A stretch of 64,000 nt of DNA. It comes from Verrucomicrobiaceae bacterium. GTDB lineage: Bacteria > Verrucomicrobiota > Verrucomicrobiia > Verrucomicrobiales > Verrucomicrobiaceae. The stretch spans positions 59,348 through 123,347 of the forward strand of contig JAEUHK010000049.1 of the NCBI GenBank assembly GCA_016795465.1, in the 5' to 3' direction. The position numbers and the translations under genes were made by a program. The notes below the pieces were generated by a model, which saw nothing but the letters and a program-made list of their open reading frames with translations, was not told where the DNA came from and searched no databases. Shown here piece after piece: positions 19,895 to 28,178 of the stretch (the first letter of the stretch is position 1; each line of letters begins with the position of its first letter).

Positions 19895-20533
19895 TCAATT
19901 CGCCCGGTCGGCAGCAGACAATGAGGCGAGCCAGTTGGTGATGATCAAAACGAGATCGTTGAACTCGACCTCGTCCTCCTGGAGTTTCAGTTCGCTAAGC
20001 AGCAAGGGGAGCTGGGCTTGGAATGCATGGTAAAGTTTGGCAATGGCCTGGCCGCCAAGAAGCTTCTGCCCAGACTCCACTGCCACGAGCCATTTGCGGA
20101 TCTCGTGGATGATGTTTTCGGGCTTGTTGTCATGCGCACGGATGTCCTGACCGGCGATATCGGAGAGGTATCGCTGAAAGCGGAATCTCTCGCGATCCAA
20201 AACGAGGGCGATTTTCCGGCGCTGGTCAGCACGACCATACTTCGCAGCACCGAGGAAGAGTCCCAACTCCAGCGGCATATTGAAGCGCGGCAGACCATCG
20301 GGCGAGGATTCGGTGCGTGAGATGTCGTGAATGCCGAGGCGGCAGCCGCGGATGATGCGGACGATTTTCTCAAAACGAGTCTCGACAGCATTGTCGGCCT
20401 CCAGAGCGCTTCGAGGCTCATAATCACACACCTTCAGCGTAAAGACGATGGCGTGGAACAAAGGGCGATAGGCCGCATCGAAGGGGCAATTGACAAACAC
20501 CTGCCTTCTCGCGGTCTGGGCGTGCCGGTTCAT
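19895..20533 (-). CDS. TIR/nucleoside-deoxyribosyltransferase-like hypothetical protein
   Basis: 212 residues. The N-terminal half reads VFVNCPFD, then AIVFTLKVCDYEPR, RFEKIVRIIRGCRLGIHDIS and RFNMPLELGLFLGA. The order (beta strand with NCPFD, conserved Asp70 in HDIS, Glu89 in PLELG) resembles the fold shared by TIR domains and nucleoside 2-deoxyribosyltransferases, where the Glu is catalytic. I recognise this as a conserved bacterial protein type but know no proven function. No signal peptide or membrane segment. It sits between a 56-residue gene (17-base gap) and the PLD-like gene (6-base gap). A nucleotide or NAD-cleaving enzyme is an inference from the fold signature only. Confidence 0.75.
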   Translation of the reverse strand: MNRHAQTARRQVFVNCPFDAAYRPLFHAIVFTLKVCDYEPRSALEADNAVETRFEKIVRIIRGCRLGIHDISRTESSPDGLPRFNMPLELGLFLGAAKYGRADQRRKIALVLDRERFRFQRYLSDIAGQDIRAHDNKPENIIHEIRKWLVAVESGQKLLGGQAIAKLYHAFQAQLPLLLSELKLQEDEVEFNDLVLIITNWLASLSAADRAN

Positions 20534-20550
20534 GGCTCAGGAAATTCAGA

Positions 20551-20721
20551 TCAGGCCTTGAGGACCCTGACGCCTGGCACGGGAGGGAGCTTGCTGAGAG
20601 CTTTGCGGAGGTCGGCCATCTTGATCTTGCCCTTGTAAGGACGCGGCGGACTCAAATTCACCGACACACCACCGATCACGAGAGTGGTGGAGCGGGGCTT
20701 CAAGGCGCTTGTCGATTTCAT
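20551..20721 (-). CDS. Small hypothetical protein, 56 residues
   Basis: Starts MKSTSALKPRSTTLVIGG, 12 bases after a GGGGGACA purine-rich stretch that could serve as a ribosome-binding site. An earlier in-frame ATG exists at 20763 but would begin only 4 bases past the ABC gene. The protein is basic, with a central GGVSVNLSPPRPYKGK stretch and a C-terminal LRKALSKLPPVPGVRVL segment. No known domain. It is placed in the same direction and spacing as the TIR-like and PLD-like genes, so it is probably part of that unit. Confidence 0.5.
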   Translation of the reverse strand: MKSTSALKPRSTTLVIGGVSVNLSPPRPYKGKIKMADLRKALSKLPPVPGVRVLKA

Positions 20722-20767
20722 GAGTTGATTTTGTCCCCCGATCCCCGGTTTGGCAACCGCCAATCCC

Positions 20768-23700
20768 TCACACCTTCGTTAGCTGCCGTTTCAGGGAAAA
20801 CTGCACGGCGGCGATGATGAGGACGATGTTGAAGAGGATGACGAGGCTGTTGATCCACAGCGTGTTGAACTTCGTGCCGAAGTACACCTTCTGTGTGCCG
20901 AAGAAGACGTTCGGGCTGGCTTTGCGGCGGTAGTCCTCGCGTTCCATCTCGGCCTTGGTGACGAGGTCGAGGACCTTGCGGTTCACGTAGATCTCCTCGG
21001 CGCTGACGGTGTCGTTGTCGCTGCGCAGGCTGGAGAGGAAATTGTCATCGAGGGAGCCGCTGATGACGGCCTCATGGAGGTTGCCGAGGCGTTTGCGGAT
21101 CTCGCGGGGATTGCGGGCGTAGAGGCCGGAGACGACGGCGAGGGACTGCTTGGTGAGATCCAGTTCGTGCCGCTGGGCATCGGTGAGTTCGACACCTTTG
21201 GGCGGCAAGAGGGCCTGGATGCGCTCGTCGAGGAAGTCCTGGTTTCGCGTGAGCGGGTTGAGCTTGGACTGGGAGATGATGACACCTTCGTAGCTCCAGC
21301 GCAGCGGCATGAACTGGCACACGAAGGGCACCTTCAGCTTGCTCGGATTCTCCTCGGCGGTGACGGGTTCCTTCCACCAGCGGCTCATCGAATAGACGAG
21401 GTCGAGGTTCTTGTTCATCTCCTCGTATTTGATGAGGGCGCCGCCGAGGATGATCTGCGGGATGAGGATGAGCGGGATCACATTCACCGCGGTGCGGCTG
21501 TCCGTGACAATGCTGGAGATGAAGAGGCCGAGGCAGGCACCGGTGAGCGAGGTGAGGAACATCCACCAGAGATGCACCCAGAACATGTCGCGGATCTCCA
21601 GGATCCAGTTTCCGATGAGCAGGTAGATCACGCACTGCACGAGGGCAAAGGCGGCGAGGGAGATGAGCTTGCCGCAGAGGTAGTAAAAGGTGCGCAGGTT
21701 GTGGTTTCGCTCGCGATTCAGCGTGAAGCGGTCGCGGATGATCTCGTCAGCGCTGTTGGTGAGGCCGAGGAACATGGCCACGACGAGGCTCATGAAGAGA
21801 TACGTCGGGATGTGGAAGGCGGTGGCGAAGGTGTAGTGCTCCTCCTCGCTATATTTGAGCACGCTGGACATCAGCCAGGCGAGCAGCGGTGCTTCCAGCA
21901 GCGTGGTGAGGAGGTTGGTGCGGTTGCGCAGCTTGCTGAGGAAGGCTCGCTTGAGCAGTGTGCCAAACAGAATGCCTTCCTCACGCACGGTGTGCTTCGG
22001 CGGTTTCGGCGCGGCACGGAAGCGGCTGGCGCTGCCGCTGTCGTCACGAGGCCGCGAGATGAGGTTCGTGCTGCCGGGCATGGCTTGCTGCTTGGCCATG
22101 CTTTCCATGATGAGATGCCGCTGGTAGGCATCCCGCCAGAAATTCGGCGGGAAACGCCGCGCGGCGACGAGGTGACCATCGGCGCTGCGTTCCTGGATGA
22201 CATCGCCGCTGATGTCCCGCAGCGGTGTTTCGAGCACATCGAAGACAAAATCGGCCGTGAGATTCTCCGGCGGCGTGTCGGTGGCCTTCCCCTGCCCGGT
22301 CTCGGTTTGATAGACACGCCAAAAATACTCCAGCATGCCCTGCGGCGTGCCGTGGAAGGCCATTTTGCCGCCCTTGTCGAGCATGAGGGCTTTATCGAAC
22401 ATCTTCAAAAGCCGCATGCTCGGCTGGTGGATGGAGATGATGACGATCTTGTTGCGGGCGAGGCTGCGGATGATCTCCAGGACGTGCTCGCTGTCCTTCG
22501 ATGACAGGCCGCTCGTCGGCTCGTCAAAGAGGTACACATCGGAGATGCCGATCATGTCGAGACCAGCGTTGAGGCGTTTGCGTTCGCCACCGCTGAGGAA
22601 TTTCTGCTGCGGCGTGCCGGCAAGGCGCTTGCGCATGTCGGCGAGGCCGAGTTCGGCCAGCTTGGCTTCGACGCGTTTGCGGCGTTCTTCGGTCTTCAGA
22701 TGCGGACAACGCACCGCGACGCTGAAATCGAGGTTTTCCTGCACTTTGAGCAGCGGATCAAAGGCGTCCTCCTGCGGGATGTAGGCGATGTAGGGCGTGA
22801 GGTTCGGCAGGTTCGCGTAGAGCGGCATGCCGTTCATGAGCACCTCGCCGCTACGAGGTTTCATCTGGCCGCCGAGCACGCGGAGGAGCGTGCTTTTGCC
22901 GCAACCGCTGGGCCCCATGACACAGATCATCTCGCCGCGACGGGCTAGGAAGCTGATGCCATCGAGCGCCGTCTCTCGGGCGTCGAAGCGATGCTGCAAA
23001 TCACGCACCTCGAGCTGGCGGATGGTGTTGCGCTCCTCCTCGATGATGCGGTCGGTGAAATGGCAGCGGAGGAACTGGCCCTCGCCGAGCGTGATGGTAT
23101 CGCCATCGCTGAGAGTAAAGCGATCACGAATCGGCACCTGGCCCACGTAGATGGGCCGCGAGGCACGCAGCACCTCGAGCACGCCGGTCTTCTGCGCGTA
23201 GTTGCACTCGATGCGCAGGAGGATCTCGCCATCGGTGTCGTCGGAGAGAAGGATGTCGCCCTCATCGAGCAATTCGGGCTTGTTGGAGACGAGGTAGGTA
23301 TTGCGACTGCCTTCGAGGCGGAACTGACCGCCGAACTCCTGCGCCCGTAGTCGTAGATCTCGCAGCGCGATCTCCACCTCGCCATGCGCGATGATTTTAT
23401 CCTCGATGCTGGCCTCGATGACGGTGCCGGCGGAGAGCAGCGTGCCATTCAGCGTGGCCTGCGTGCTGCGGATGGCCTCGACGGTGACGCCGAGGCCGAA
23501 GCTGAGCCGCAAATGCGTGCCACGGCCTCGCTGCGGCGCGATCTCGGCATCCCCGCCCTCGGTGACCGTGAGGTAGATCTGCGTGCCGGTGAGCGTCTTC
23601 TTCGCGTTGAAGTAAGAGATGAGGTCGTTGAAGTCGATGGTGACATCACCGAGCACGACACGCTCGCCGGGGTAGAGGCGGGAAAAGTCTCCCGGAGGCT

Positions 23701-24409
23701 GCTTGCGGCTGCGGACGAGGATGTCCACGCTGCCGGTGTTTTTCAGCAGCACCATGTTTTGGAAGCGGAAGGCCACCACAGAGCACTCCGCGGAAAGCGA
23801 GCGCAGCAGCACATCGGTGGGCTGCGTGGAGGCAATGCGCAGTGTTTCGAGCGGCTGACCGCCGCGGGTGGCAAAACCTTCCTCCGGCGGTTTATCGCCC
23901 GCATTGAGCTGATAGACGATGTCGATCGCCTGGGCGGCGATGCCGAGATTCGTCATGAAGAGGTAAAACTCGACCATCTGCCGCTGATTCTGCTGCGAGC
24001 GGGAGATGAGCAGGTAGAGCTGCACGCCGAGCAGCACCTTCTGCTCGGACGTGAGCGATTTCGCGAGCTCTTTCGCCCGCTGCGCGAGGTCCTGCGGCTG
24101 CTGCAAGGCCTCAAAGTAGATGCGGCGCATGTCCGCGTAGATCGCCTCGGGGTAGTCGTAGCGCAGATAGCCGAGGCTGGACTCGACGTCCTCCTCCTCC
24201 ACGCTGCCATCGAGCTTGCTGAAGGCCGCGAAGACCTCGATGAGCACCGGCAGCATCGTGTTCGCCGTGGCCGCGGCAGCCGCCTGCTCGGCCGTTTGGC
24301 CCTTCCACAGGTGCTCCCACTTCTGAAGCTGCGCCGTCCACCACGCCTGCGCAGCCTTCCCGCCCTTGGACCCGGGCTTTTTCGGAGGCGGTTTGGCTAT
24401 GGAACTCAT
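20768..24409 (-). CDS. TerB-like / FHA-like / ABCG-type ABC transporter fusion
   Basis: 1213 residues. Order: lysine/proline-rich N-terminus; a helical TerB-like segment (about 45-165, with AAFSKLDGSVEEEDVESS); beta-rich FHA-like segments (about 190-460, e.g. FTLSDGDTITLGEGQFLRCHF, without a clear phosphothreonine-binding Ser/His set); an ABC ATPase with Walker A GPSGCGKST (499-507), signature LSGGERKR (605-612) and Walker B VYLFDEP (625-631); then an ABC2-type membrane domain with several helices (about 850-1060) and a last helix near 1185-1205. The ATPase-before-membrane order is that of ABCG half transporters, and the FHA-ABC-membrane layout recalls mycobacterial Rv1747. The substrate is unknown; no Ser/Thr kinase is in the window. 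Confidence 0.88.
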   Translation of the reverse strand: MSSIAKPPPKKPGSKGGKAAQAWWTAQLQKWEHLWKGQTAEQAAAAATANTMLPVLIEVFAAFSKLDGSVEEEDVESSLGYLRYDYPEAIYADMRRIYFEALQQPQDLAQRAKELAKSLTSEQKVLLGVQLYLLISRSQQNQRQMVEFYLFMTNLGIAAQAIDIVYQLNAGDKPPEEGFATRGGQPLETLRIASTQPTDVLLRSLSAECSVVAFRFQNMVLLKNTGSVDILVRSRKQPPGDFSRLYPGERVVLGDVTIDFNDLISYFNAKKTLTGTQIYLTVTEGGDAEIAPQRGRGTHLRLSFGLGVTVEAIRSTQATLNGTLLSAGTVIEASIEDKIIAHGEVEIALRDLRLRAQEFGGQFRLEGSRNTYLVSNKPELLDEGDILLSDDTDGEILLRIECNYAQKTGVLEVLRASRPIYVGQVPIRDRFTLSDGDTITLGEGQFLRCHFTDRIIEEERNTIRQLEVRDLQHRFDARETALDGISFLARRGEMICVMGPSGCGKSTLLRVLGGQMKPRSGEVLMNGMPLYANLPNLTPYIAYIPQEDAFDPLLKVQENLDFSVAVRCPHLKTEERRKRVEAKLAELGLADMRKRLAGTPQQKFLSGGERKRLNAGLDMIGISDVYLFDEPTSGLSSKDSEHVLEIIRSLARNKIVIISIHQPSMRLLKMFDKALMLDKGGKMAFHGTPQGMLEYFWRVYQTETGQGKATDTPPENLTADFVFDVLETPLRDISGDVIQERSADGHLVAARRFPPNFWRDAYQRHLIMESMAKQQAMPGSTNLISRPRDDSGSASRFRAAPKPPKHTVREEGILFGTLLKRAFLSKLRNRTNLLTTLLEAPLLAWLMSSVLKYSEEEHYTFATAFHIPTYLFMSLVVAMFLGLTNSADEIIRDRFTLNRERNHNLRTFYYLCGKLISLAAFALVQCVIYLLIGNWILEIRDMFWVHLWWMFLTSLTGACLGLFISSIVTDSRTAVNVIPLILIPQIILGGALIKYEEMNKNLDLVYSMSRWWKEPVTAEENPSKLKVPFVCQFMPLRWSYEGVIISQSKLNPLTRNQDFLDERIQALLPPKGVELTDAQRHELDLTKQSLAVVSGLYARNPREIRKRLGNLHEAVISGSLDDNFLSSLRSDNDTVSAEEIYVNRKVLDLVTKAEMEREDYRRKASPNVFFGTQKVYFGTKFNTLWINSLVILFNIVLIIAAVQFSLKRQLTKV

Positions 24410-24491
24410 GCGCGGCCCATGGATGGCGGAGGCAGGGAGAAAGACAAGCGCCAGGATGGGGTTCTTTCGGTGTCCAGACGGCCTCTCGGCA

Positions 24492-24911
24492 TCAAAGCTG
24501 GCCCGGCGGTGGATGCCGACCTCTCGCTCGCTCTTCCGCCCGGATACGCAACGCCATCGGGCGGTTCATCATCAAGGCCACCGCGGTGGCTCTTCCCGTC
24601 GGCGTGATGCCGGTGATCTCGCAGTCAGACCATCGAAAGTGCAGATTCCACCGGTCATTCCTCGGATGAAAAATCGCCACCTGCTCGCCAGACGCCGGAT
24701 CAGGCACCTGCACGCGAGCGGCCTTCCGCAACGAGCATGAAACACAGGCGAGCGCCAGATTATCCAGTTCTGTCACACCTCCGAGACTGACAGGAAAGAT
24801 GTGATCCACATGAAACACGGCCTCCTGACCTTCCTGCGAGAGGCCGCAGTATTCACAGCGGTTGCCCGCCCGCTCCACCACCTGCCATCGTATTGAATCG
24901 GATACGCTCAT
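24492..24911 (-). CDS. HNH endonuclease
   Basis: 139 residues with a compact HNH fold: Cys19-x2-Cys22, HVDHIFP (His34, Asp36, His37), Asn51 in LDNLALAC, and Cys56-x2-Cys59. The two CxxC pairs hold a structural zinc; His36-region residues and the Asn give the metal-dependent nuclease site known for the family. No other domain, signal or membrane segment. It overlaps the upstream 70-residue gene by 4 bases, so the two are co-translated. It is not homologous to a homing endonuclease insertion in any visible host gene. Function could be a toxin-like or anti-phage nuclease, or a housekeeping nuclease; not decided by sequence. Confidence 0.88.
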   Translation of the reverse strand: MSVSDSIRWQVVERAGNRCEYCGLSQEGQEAVFHVDHIFPVSLGGVTELDNLALACVSCSLRKAARVQVPDPASGEQVAIFHPRNDRWNLHFRWSDCEITGITPTGRATAVALMMNRPMALRIRAEERARGRHPPPGQL

Positions 24912-25120
24912 GCCGCGGCACGTGCTTTGAATCCGAGGTAGGTGAGTGTATCCGCCAGATCGACCAAGCCTTCCGCTTCACGCCGCTCCTGATCCGTGAG
25001 CGGTTCGCCAGCATCTTGCTTGTCGAGCAGGGCGGTGAGGCGCTCGTTCACGCCGGAGGGCAGCTTGAAACGCTTCAAATCACCCGGCAAATCAAGGTCG
25101 AGATGGATGGCGGTGGACAT
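24908..25120 (-). CDS. Small hypothetical protein paired with HNH nuclease
   Basis: 70 residues: MSTAIHLDLDLPGDLKRFKLP, then a charged helical region with LLDKQDAGEPLTDQERREAEGLVDLADTL. The N-terminal strand plus helical segment is like small antitoxin-type or regulatory partners, but no family is assigned. The 4-base overlap with the HNH gene indicates coupled translation and a shared function. It is acidic overall. The 134 bases upstream, to the divergent nagA-like gene, hold the likely promoter of both. Confidence 0.65.
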   Translation of the reverse strand: MSTAIHLDLDLPGDLKRFKLPSGVNERLTALLDKQDAGEPLTDQERREAEGLVDLADTLTYLGFKARAAA

Positions 25121-25254
25121 GGGATGAGTTTACCGGCCCGCCAGAACCTGCGCAACGCTTGATTTGGTGTCCACCACCCCTCGTGACAAAGATACCGCAT
25201 CCCGTCACGCCCCGCGCTTGATCCTTGTCCCTGCCACGGCTCTCATCGCAGCGC

Positions 25255-26169
25255 ATGAAACCCTTCGATCTCCAGGTCAATGGCTACGCCGGCACGGACT
25301 TCAACCGCGACGGCCTCACCGCCGAGCAGCTCCACCATGCCTGCGAGTGCCTCGTTGAAGATGGTTGCGATGCCATCCTGGCCACGTTCATCACCGACGA
25401 GATCCCGACGCTGGAACGCCGCATCCGCACGCTGGTCGAACTGCGTGAAAAGGACCCGCTGGCACAGCAAGTCATCACCGGTATCCACATCGAAGGGCCC
25501 TTCATCAATCCCATCAAAGGTTACGTCGGTGCCCACCCGCCGCACGCGGTGAAACCGGCCAATATCGACGACGCCAAGAAGCTGCTCGATGCCGCCGGCG
25601 GTCTCGCGAAGCTCGTCACCTTGGCTCCCGAGCACGACGAAGGCTCCAAAACGACCGCGTGGCTCGCCTCGCAGCGCGTCGTGGTCTCCGCTGGACATTG
25701 CGATCCCTCGCTTGACCAGCTCCGCGCGGCCTGCGATGCCGGTTTGAGCATGTTCACCCATGTCGGCAACGGCTGCCCCATCCAGATGCACCGCCATGAC
25801 AACATCATCCAGCGGGCGCTCAGCCTCCACGACCGCCTGTGGCTCTGCTTCATCCCGGACGGCGTGCACGTGCCCTTCTTCGTGCTGAAAAACTGGCTGC
25901 GCAGCACCGGCCTCGACCGCGTGATCTTCGTCACCGATGCCATCTCCGCCGCCCGCCTCGGCCCCGGCCGCTACACCCTCGCCGGGTGGGACATTTTGAT
26001 CGGCGAGGACCTCGTCGCCCGCTCGCCCGATGGCAGTCACTTCGTCGGCAGCACCGTCACCGTCCCCCGGATCAAAGCGAATGCCCTCCACGACCTCGGC
26101 ATGACCGAAGCCGAGCTCACCCGCGTCCTCGACGAGAACCCGCGGAAGGCAGTCGGAGCCGTGGAGTAG
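25255..26169 (+). CDS. N-acetylglucosamine-6-phosphate deacetylase-like amidohydrolase
   Basis: 304 residues from MKPFDLQVNGYAGTDFN; an ATG 10 codons earlier is less likely because the family begins at this strand. Amidohydrolase-superfamily motifs: GIHIEGPFI with the metal-binding Glu, SAGHCDPS and THVGNGC with metal-ligand histidines, and FVTDAIS with the catalytic Asp. NagA removes acetate from GlcNAc-6-phosphate in amino-sugar recycling. The protein is shorter than typical NagA (about 380) because the N-terminal small beta domain is missing, so the natural substrate could be a related sugar. Its last codons and TAG stop lie inside a repeat element. Confidence 0.82.
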   Translation: MKPFDLQVNGYAGTDFNRDGLTAEQLHHACECLVEDGCDAILATFITDEIPTLERRIRTLVELREKDPLAQQVITGIHIEGPFINPIKGYVGAHPPHAVKPANIDDAKKLLDAAGGLAKLVTLAPEHDEGSKTTAWLASQRVVVSAGHCDPSLDQLRAACDAGLSMFTHVGNGCPIQMHRHDNIIQRALSLHDRLWLCFIPDGVHVPFFVLKNWLRSTGLDRVIFVTDAISAARLGPGRYTLAGWDILIGEDLVARSPDGSHFVGSTVTVPRIKANALHDLGMTEAELTRVLDENPRKAVGAVE

Positions 26170-26255
26170 TGGAGTGATGGAGTTTTGGAGTGCTGAACCA
26201 ATACTCCATCACTCCAGCCTTCCAATACTCCAACACTCCACTACTCCATCACTCC
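26163..26255. repeat. GGAGT-word inverted repeat, bidirectional hairpin
   Basis: Left arm GGAGTAGTGGAGT (26163-26175) pairs with ACTCCACTACTCC (26235-26247), and AGTGATGGAGT (26173-26183) pairs with ACTCCATCACT at 26203-26213 or 26243-26253. The stretch is made of shuffled GGAGT / GATGGAGT words and their complements, so alternative hairpins can form. The nagA-like stop codon is inside it. Confidence 0.8.
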
Positions 26256-26319
26256 CCCGCCTCGCCCCCTTCCCCGGCATTGGACAGGCGGGAAACCGTG
26301 TGCTAAACGCGGCCTCCCC

Positions 26320-28056
26320 ATGAAACCCGCCAACCCTCTCCGTTCCCTCGCTTTCCTGGCCACGCTGGCCCCCGCGGTCGCGTTCTCCGCTGAAAAAGTG
26401 GACTTCGTGAAACAGGTGAAGCCCCTGCTCGAAGGTGCCTGCACGCATTGCCACGGCGCGAAAGAGGACAAAGGCGACTTCCGCATGCACACGCTGGAAG
26501 ACATGAAAAAGGGCAACGAGAACGGCCCCGGCCTCACGCCCGGCGATCCCTCGAAAAGCGCCATCTACACCACCCTCATCCTCGATGCCGAGGACGACAT
26601 GGTGATGCCACCCAAGAAGGAAGGCCTGCTCGAAAAGAGCCAGATCGCCATCATCAAGACCTGGATCGAGCAAGGCGCCGAATGGCCCGCTGGCGTGACG
26701 CTGGAGCAAACACCACGCATCACCTTCCAGAAGCACATCCAGCCCCTTCTGGAAGAAAACTGCCTCTCCTGCCACAACCCCGACAAGGCCAAGGGCGACT
26801 GGATTGCCTCCACGAAGAAGGAAGCCTTCGAAAGCGGTGAAAACGCCCCGAACATCGTTCCTTTCGACACCGCGAAGAGCGCCATCTACACGCTCACCAC
26901 GCTGGAGGCCGATGACGATGATCTCATGCCCCCGAAGAAGAGCGGCGGCCCCTTGCCGAAGGAGCAGATCACCTTCCTCAAGCTCTGGATCGAGCAAGGC
27001 GCTCCCTGGCCGGATGATGCCAAGCTGACCGCGAAAGAGAAAAAAGGCCCCGCCACGAACAATCCGGACAACATGGACCTCGTGAAGAAAATCCACGCCT
27101 TCATCGTGCAGACCTCGAAGGAGAAAAAAGAGGCCGAGATGAAGCCTTACGAGACCAAGGTGCCGAAAACCGGCGTGCCTTACAGCATGGTGGTCATCAA
27201 GAGTGGCGAATTCACCATGGGCAGCCCTGCTGGCGAGGCCAACCGCGCCGACGACGAAGGCCCGCAGGCCAAAAAGAAGATCAAACCCTTCTGGATGGGC
27301 AAATTCGAAGTCACCTGGGATGAGTACGAGCCCTTCCAGCTCACCAACATCGGCCGCAACAAGGATGGCAGCCGCCAGGTCTGGAAACCCACCGACAAGC
27401 CCGAGGACCTCATCTCCCAGCCCACGCCTCCTTATCAGCCGATGGACTTCGGCATGGGCCGCGACGGCTATCCCGCCATCTGCATGACCCACCACGCGGC
27501 CAACAAATACTGCCAGTGGCTCAGCGCCCAGACCGGCCACTTCTACCGCCTGCCCACCGAGGCCGAGTGGGAATACGCCGCCCGTGCCGGCACCACCACC
27601 GCCTACTTCTTCGGCGATGATCCGAAGCAGCTCAAAGACTACGCCTGGTTCTTCGAGAACGCCCCGAACTTCCAATACGCCAAGATCGGCCTCAAGAAGC
27701 CGAACCCCTGGGGCCTCCACGACATCTACGGCAACGTCTGCGAATGGACGCTCGACCAGTATGCCGAGGACTCCTTCTCGAAGCTCGGCGACAACGGCAA
27801 CATCTGGAACAAATCCACCACGCCCTACCCGCACATCGCCCGCGGCGGTCACTACGACGACGATCCCGAGCTCTGCCGCAGCGCCGCCCGCCGCGCCTCG
27901 AATCCCGATTGGAAGCAGCAGGACCCGCAGCTCCCGAAGAGCATCTGGTACCTGACCGACGCCACCTGGCTCGGCTTCCGCATCGTCCGTCCGCTCGAAA
28001 TTCCCACCGTGGAAGAAATGTTCGCCGCCTGGAACAACGGTGTGGCGAAGGAGTAA
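26320..28056 (+). CDS. Secreted dihaem cytochrome fused to SUMF1-type domain
   Basis: 578 residues. Signal peptide (MKPANPLRSLAFLATLAP, cleavage near AFSA). Two planctomycete-type cytochrome c modules follow, with haem motifs CTHCH (41-45) and CLSCH (148-152), each with a later MPPKK that could supply the distal methionine. From about residue 280 there is a formylglycine-generating-enzyme-like domain (GEFTMGSP, RLPTEAEWEYAARAG, GNVCEW, ARGGHYDDD, LGFRIV). In Verrucomicrobia and Planctomycetes this domain is common in periplasmic proteins and often does not act as a true sulfatase modifier. Likely role: periplasmic redox or surface protein. A terminator-like hairpin follows 24 bases downstream. 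Confidence 0.88.
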   Translation: MKPANPLRSLAFLATLAPAVAFSAEKVDFVKQVKPLLEGACTHCHGAKEDKGDFRMHTLEDMKKGNENGPGLTPGDPSKSAIYTTLILDAEDDMVMPPKKEGLLEKSQIAIIKTWIEQGAEWPAGVTLEQTPRITFQKHIQPLLEENCLSCHNPDKAKGDWIASTKKEAFESGENAPNIVPFDTAKSAIYTLTTLEADDDDLMPPKKSGGPLPKEQITFLKLWIEQGAPWPDDAKLTAKEKKGPATNNPDNMDLVKKIHAFIVQTSKEKKEAEMKPYETKVPKTGVPYSMVVIKSGEFTMGSPAGEANRADDEGPQAKKKIKPFWMGKFEVTWDEYEPFQLTNIGRNKDGSRQVWKPTDKPEDLISQPTPPYQPMDFGMGRDGYPAICMTHHAANKYCQWLSAQTGHFYRLPTEAEWEYAARAGTTTAYFFGDDPKQLKDYAWFFENAPNFQYAKIGLKKPNPWGLHDIYGNVCEWTLDQYAEDSFSKLGDNGNIWNKSTTPYPHIARGGHYDDDPELCRSAARRASNPDWKQQDPQLPKSIWYLTDATWLGFRIVRPLEIPTVEEMFAAWNNGVAKE

Positions 28057-28079
28057 CCCTTCCCTCGATTTGATCTCCC

Positions 28080-28113
28080 AGCGAGCGGTCCGAGAGCGGG
28101 CTGCTCGCTTTTT
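28080..28113 (+). terminator. Rho-independent terminator after cytochrome-SUMF1 gene
   Basis: Stem AGCGAGC (28080-28086) / GCTCGCT (28103-28109) followed by TTTT. It lies 24 bases past the stop codon in a 122-base gap. Confidence 0.65.
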
Positions 28114-28178
28114 GTGCCTTCACTCTGGTAAATCGCGGCACTTCCGAGCATCATCCGCTCCCCATTGTCTCTGCTGCG

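Noticed and set aside
21074..22504. 476-codon plus-strand frame opposite the ABC fusion gene
   Set aside because: Antisense of the transporter's coding frame; acidic low-complexity translation with no domain.
26163..26255. Possible CRISPR-like or satellite array
   Set aside because: Words are short and shuffled, with no constant repeat and unique spacers, so it is not a CRISPR array.
26209..27852. 547-codon minus-strand frame opposite the cytochrome-SUMF1 gene
   Set aside because: Antisense shadow; translation is repetitive and lacks motifs, while the plus strand has haem motifs and SUMF1 signatures.
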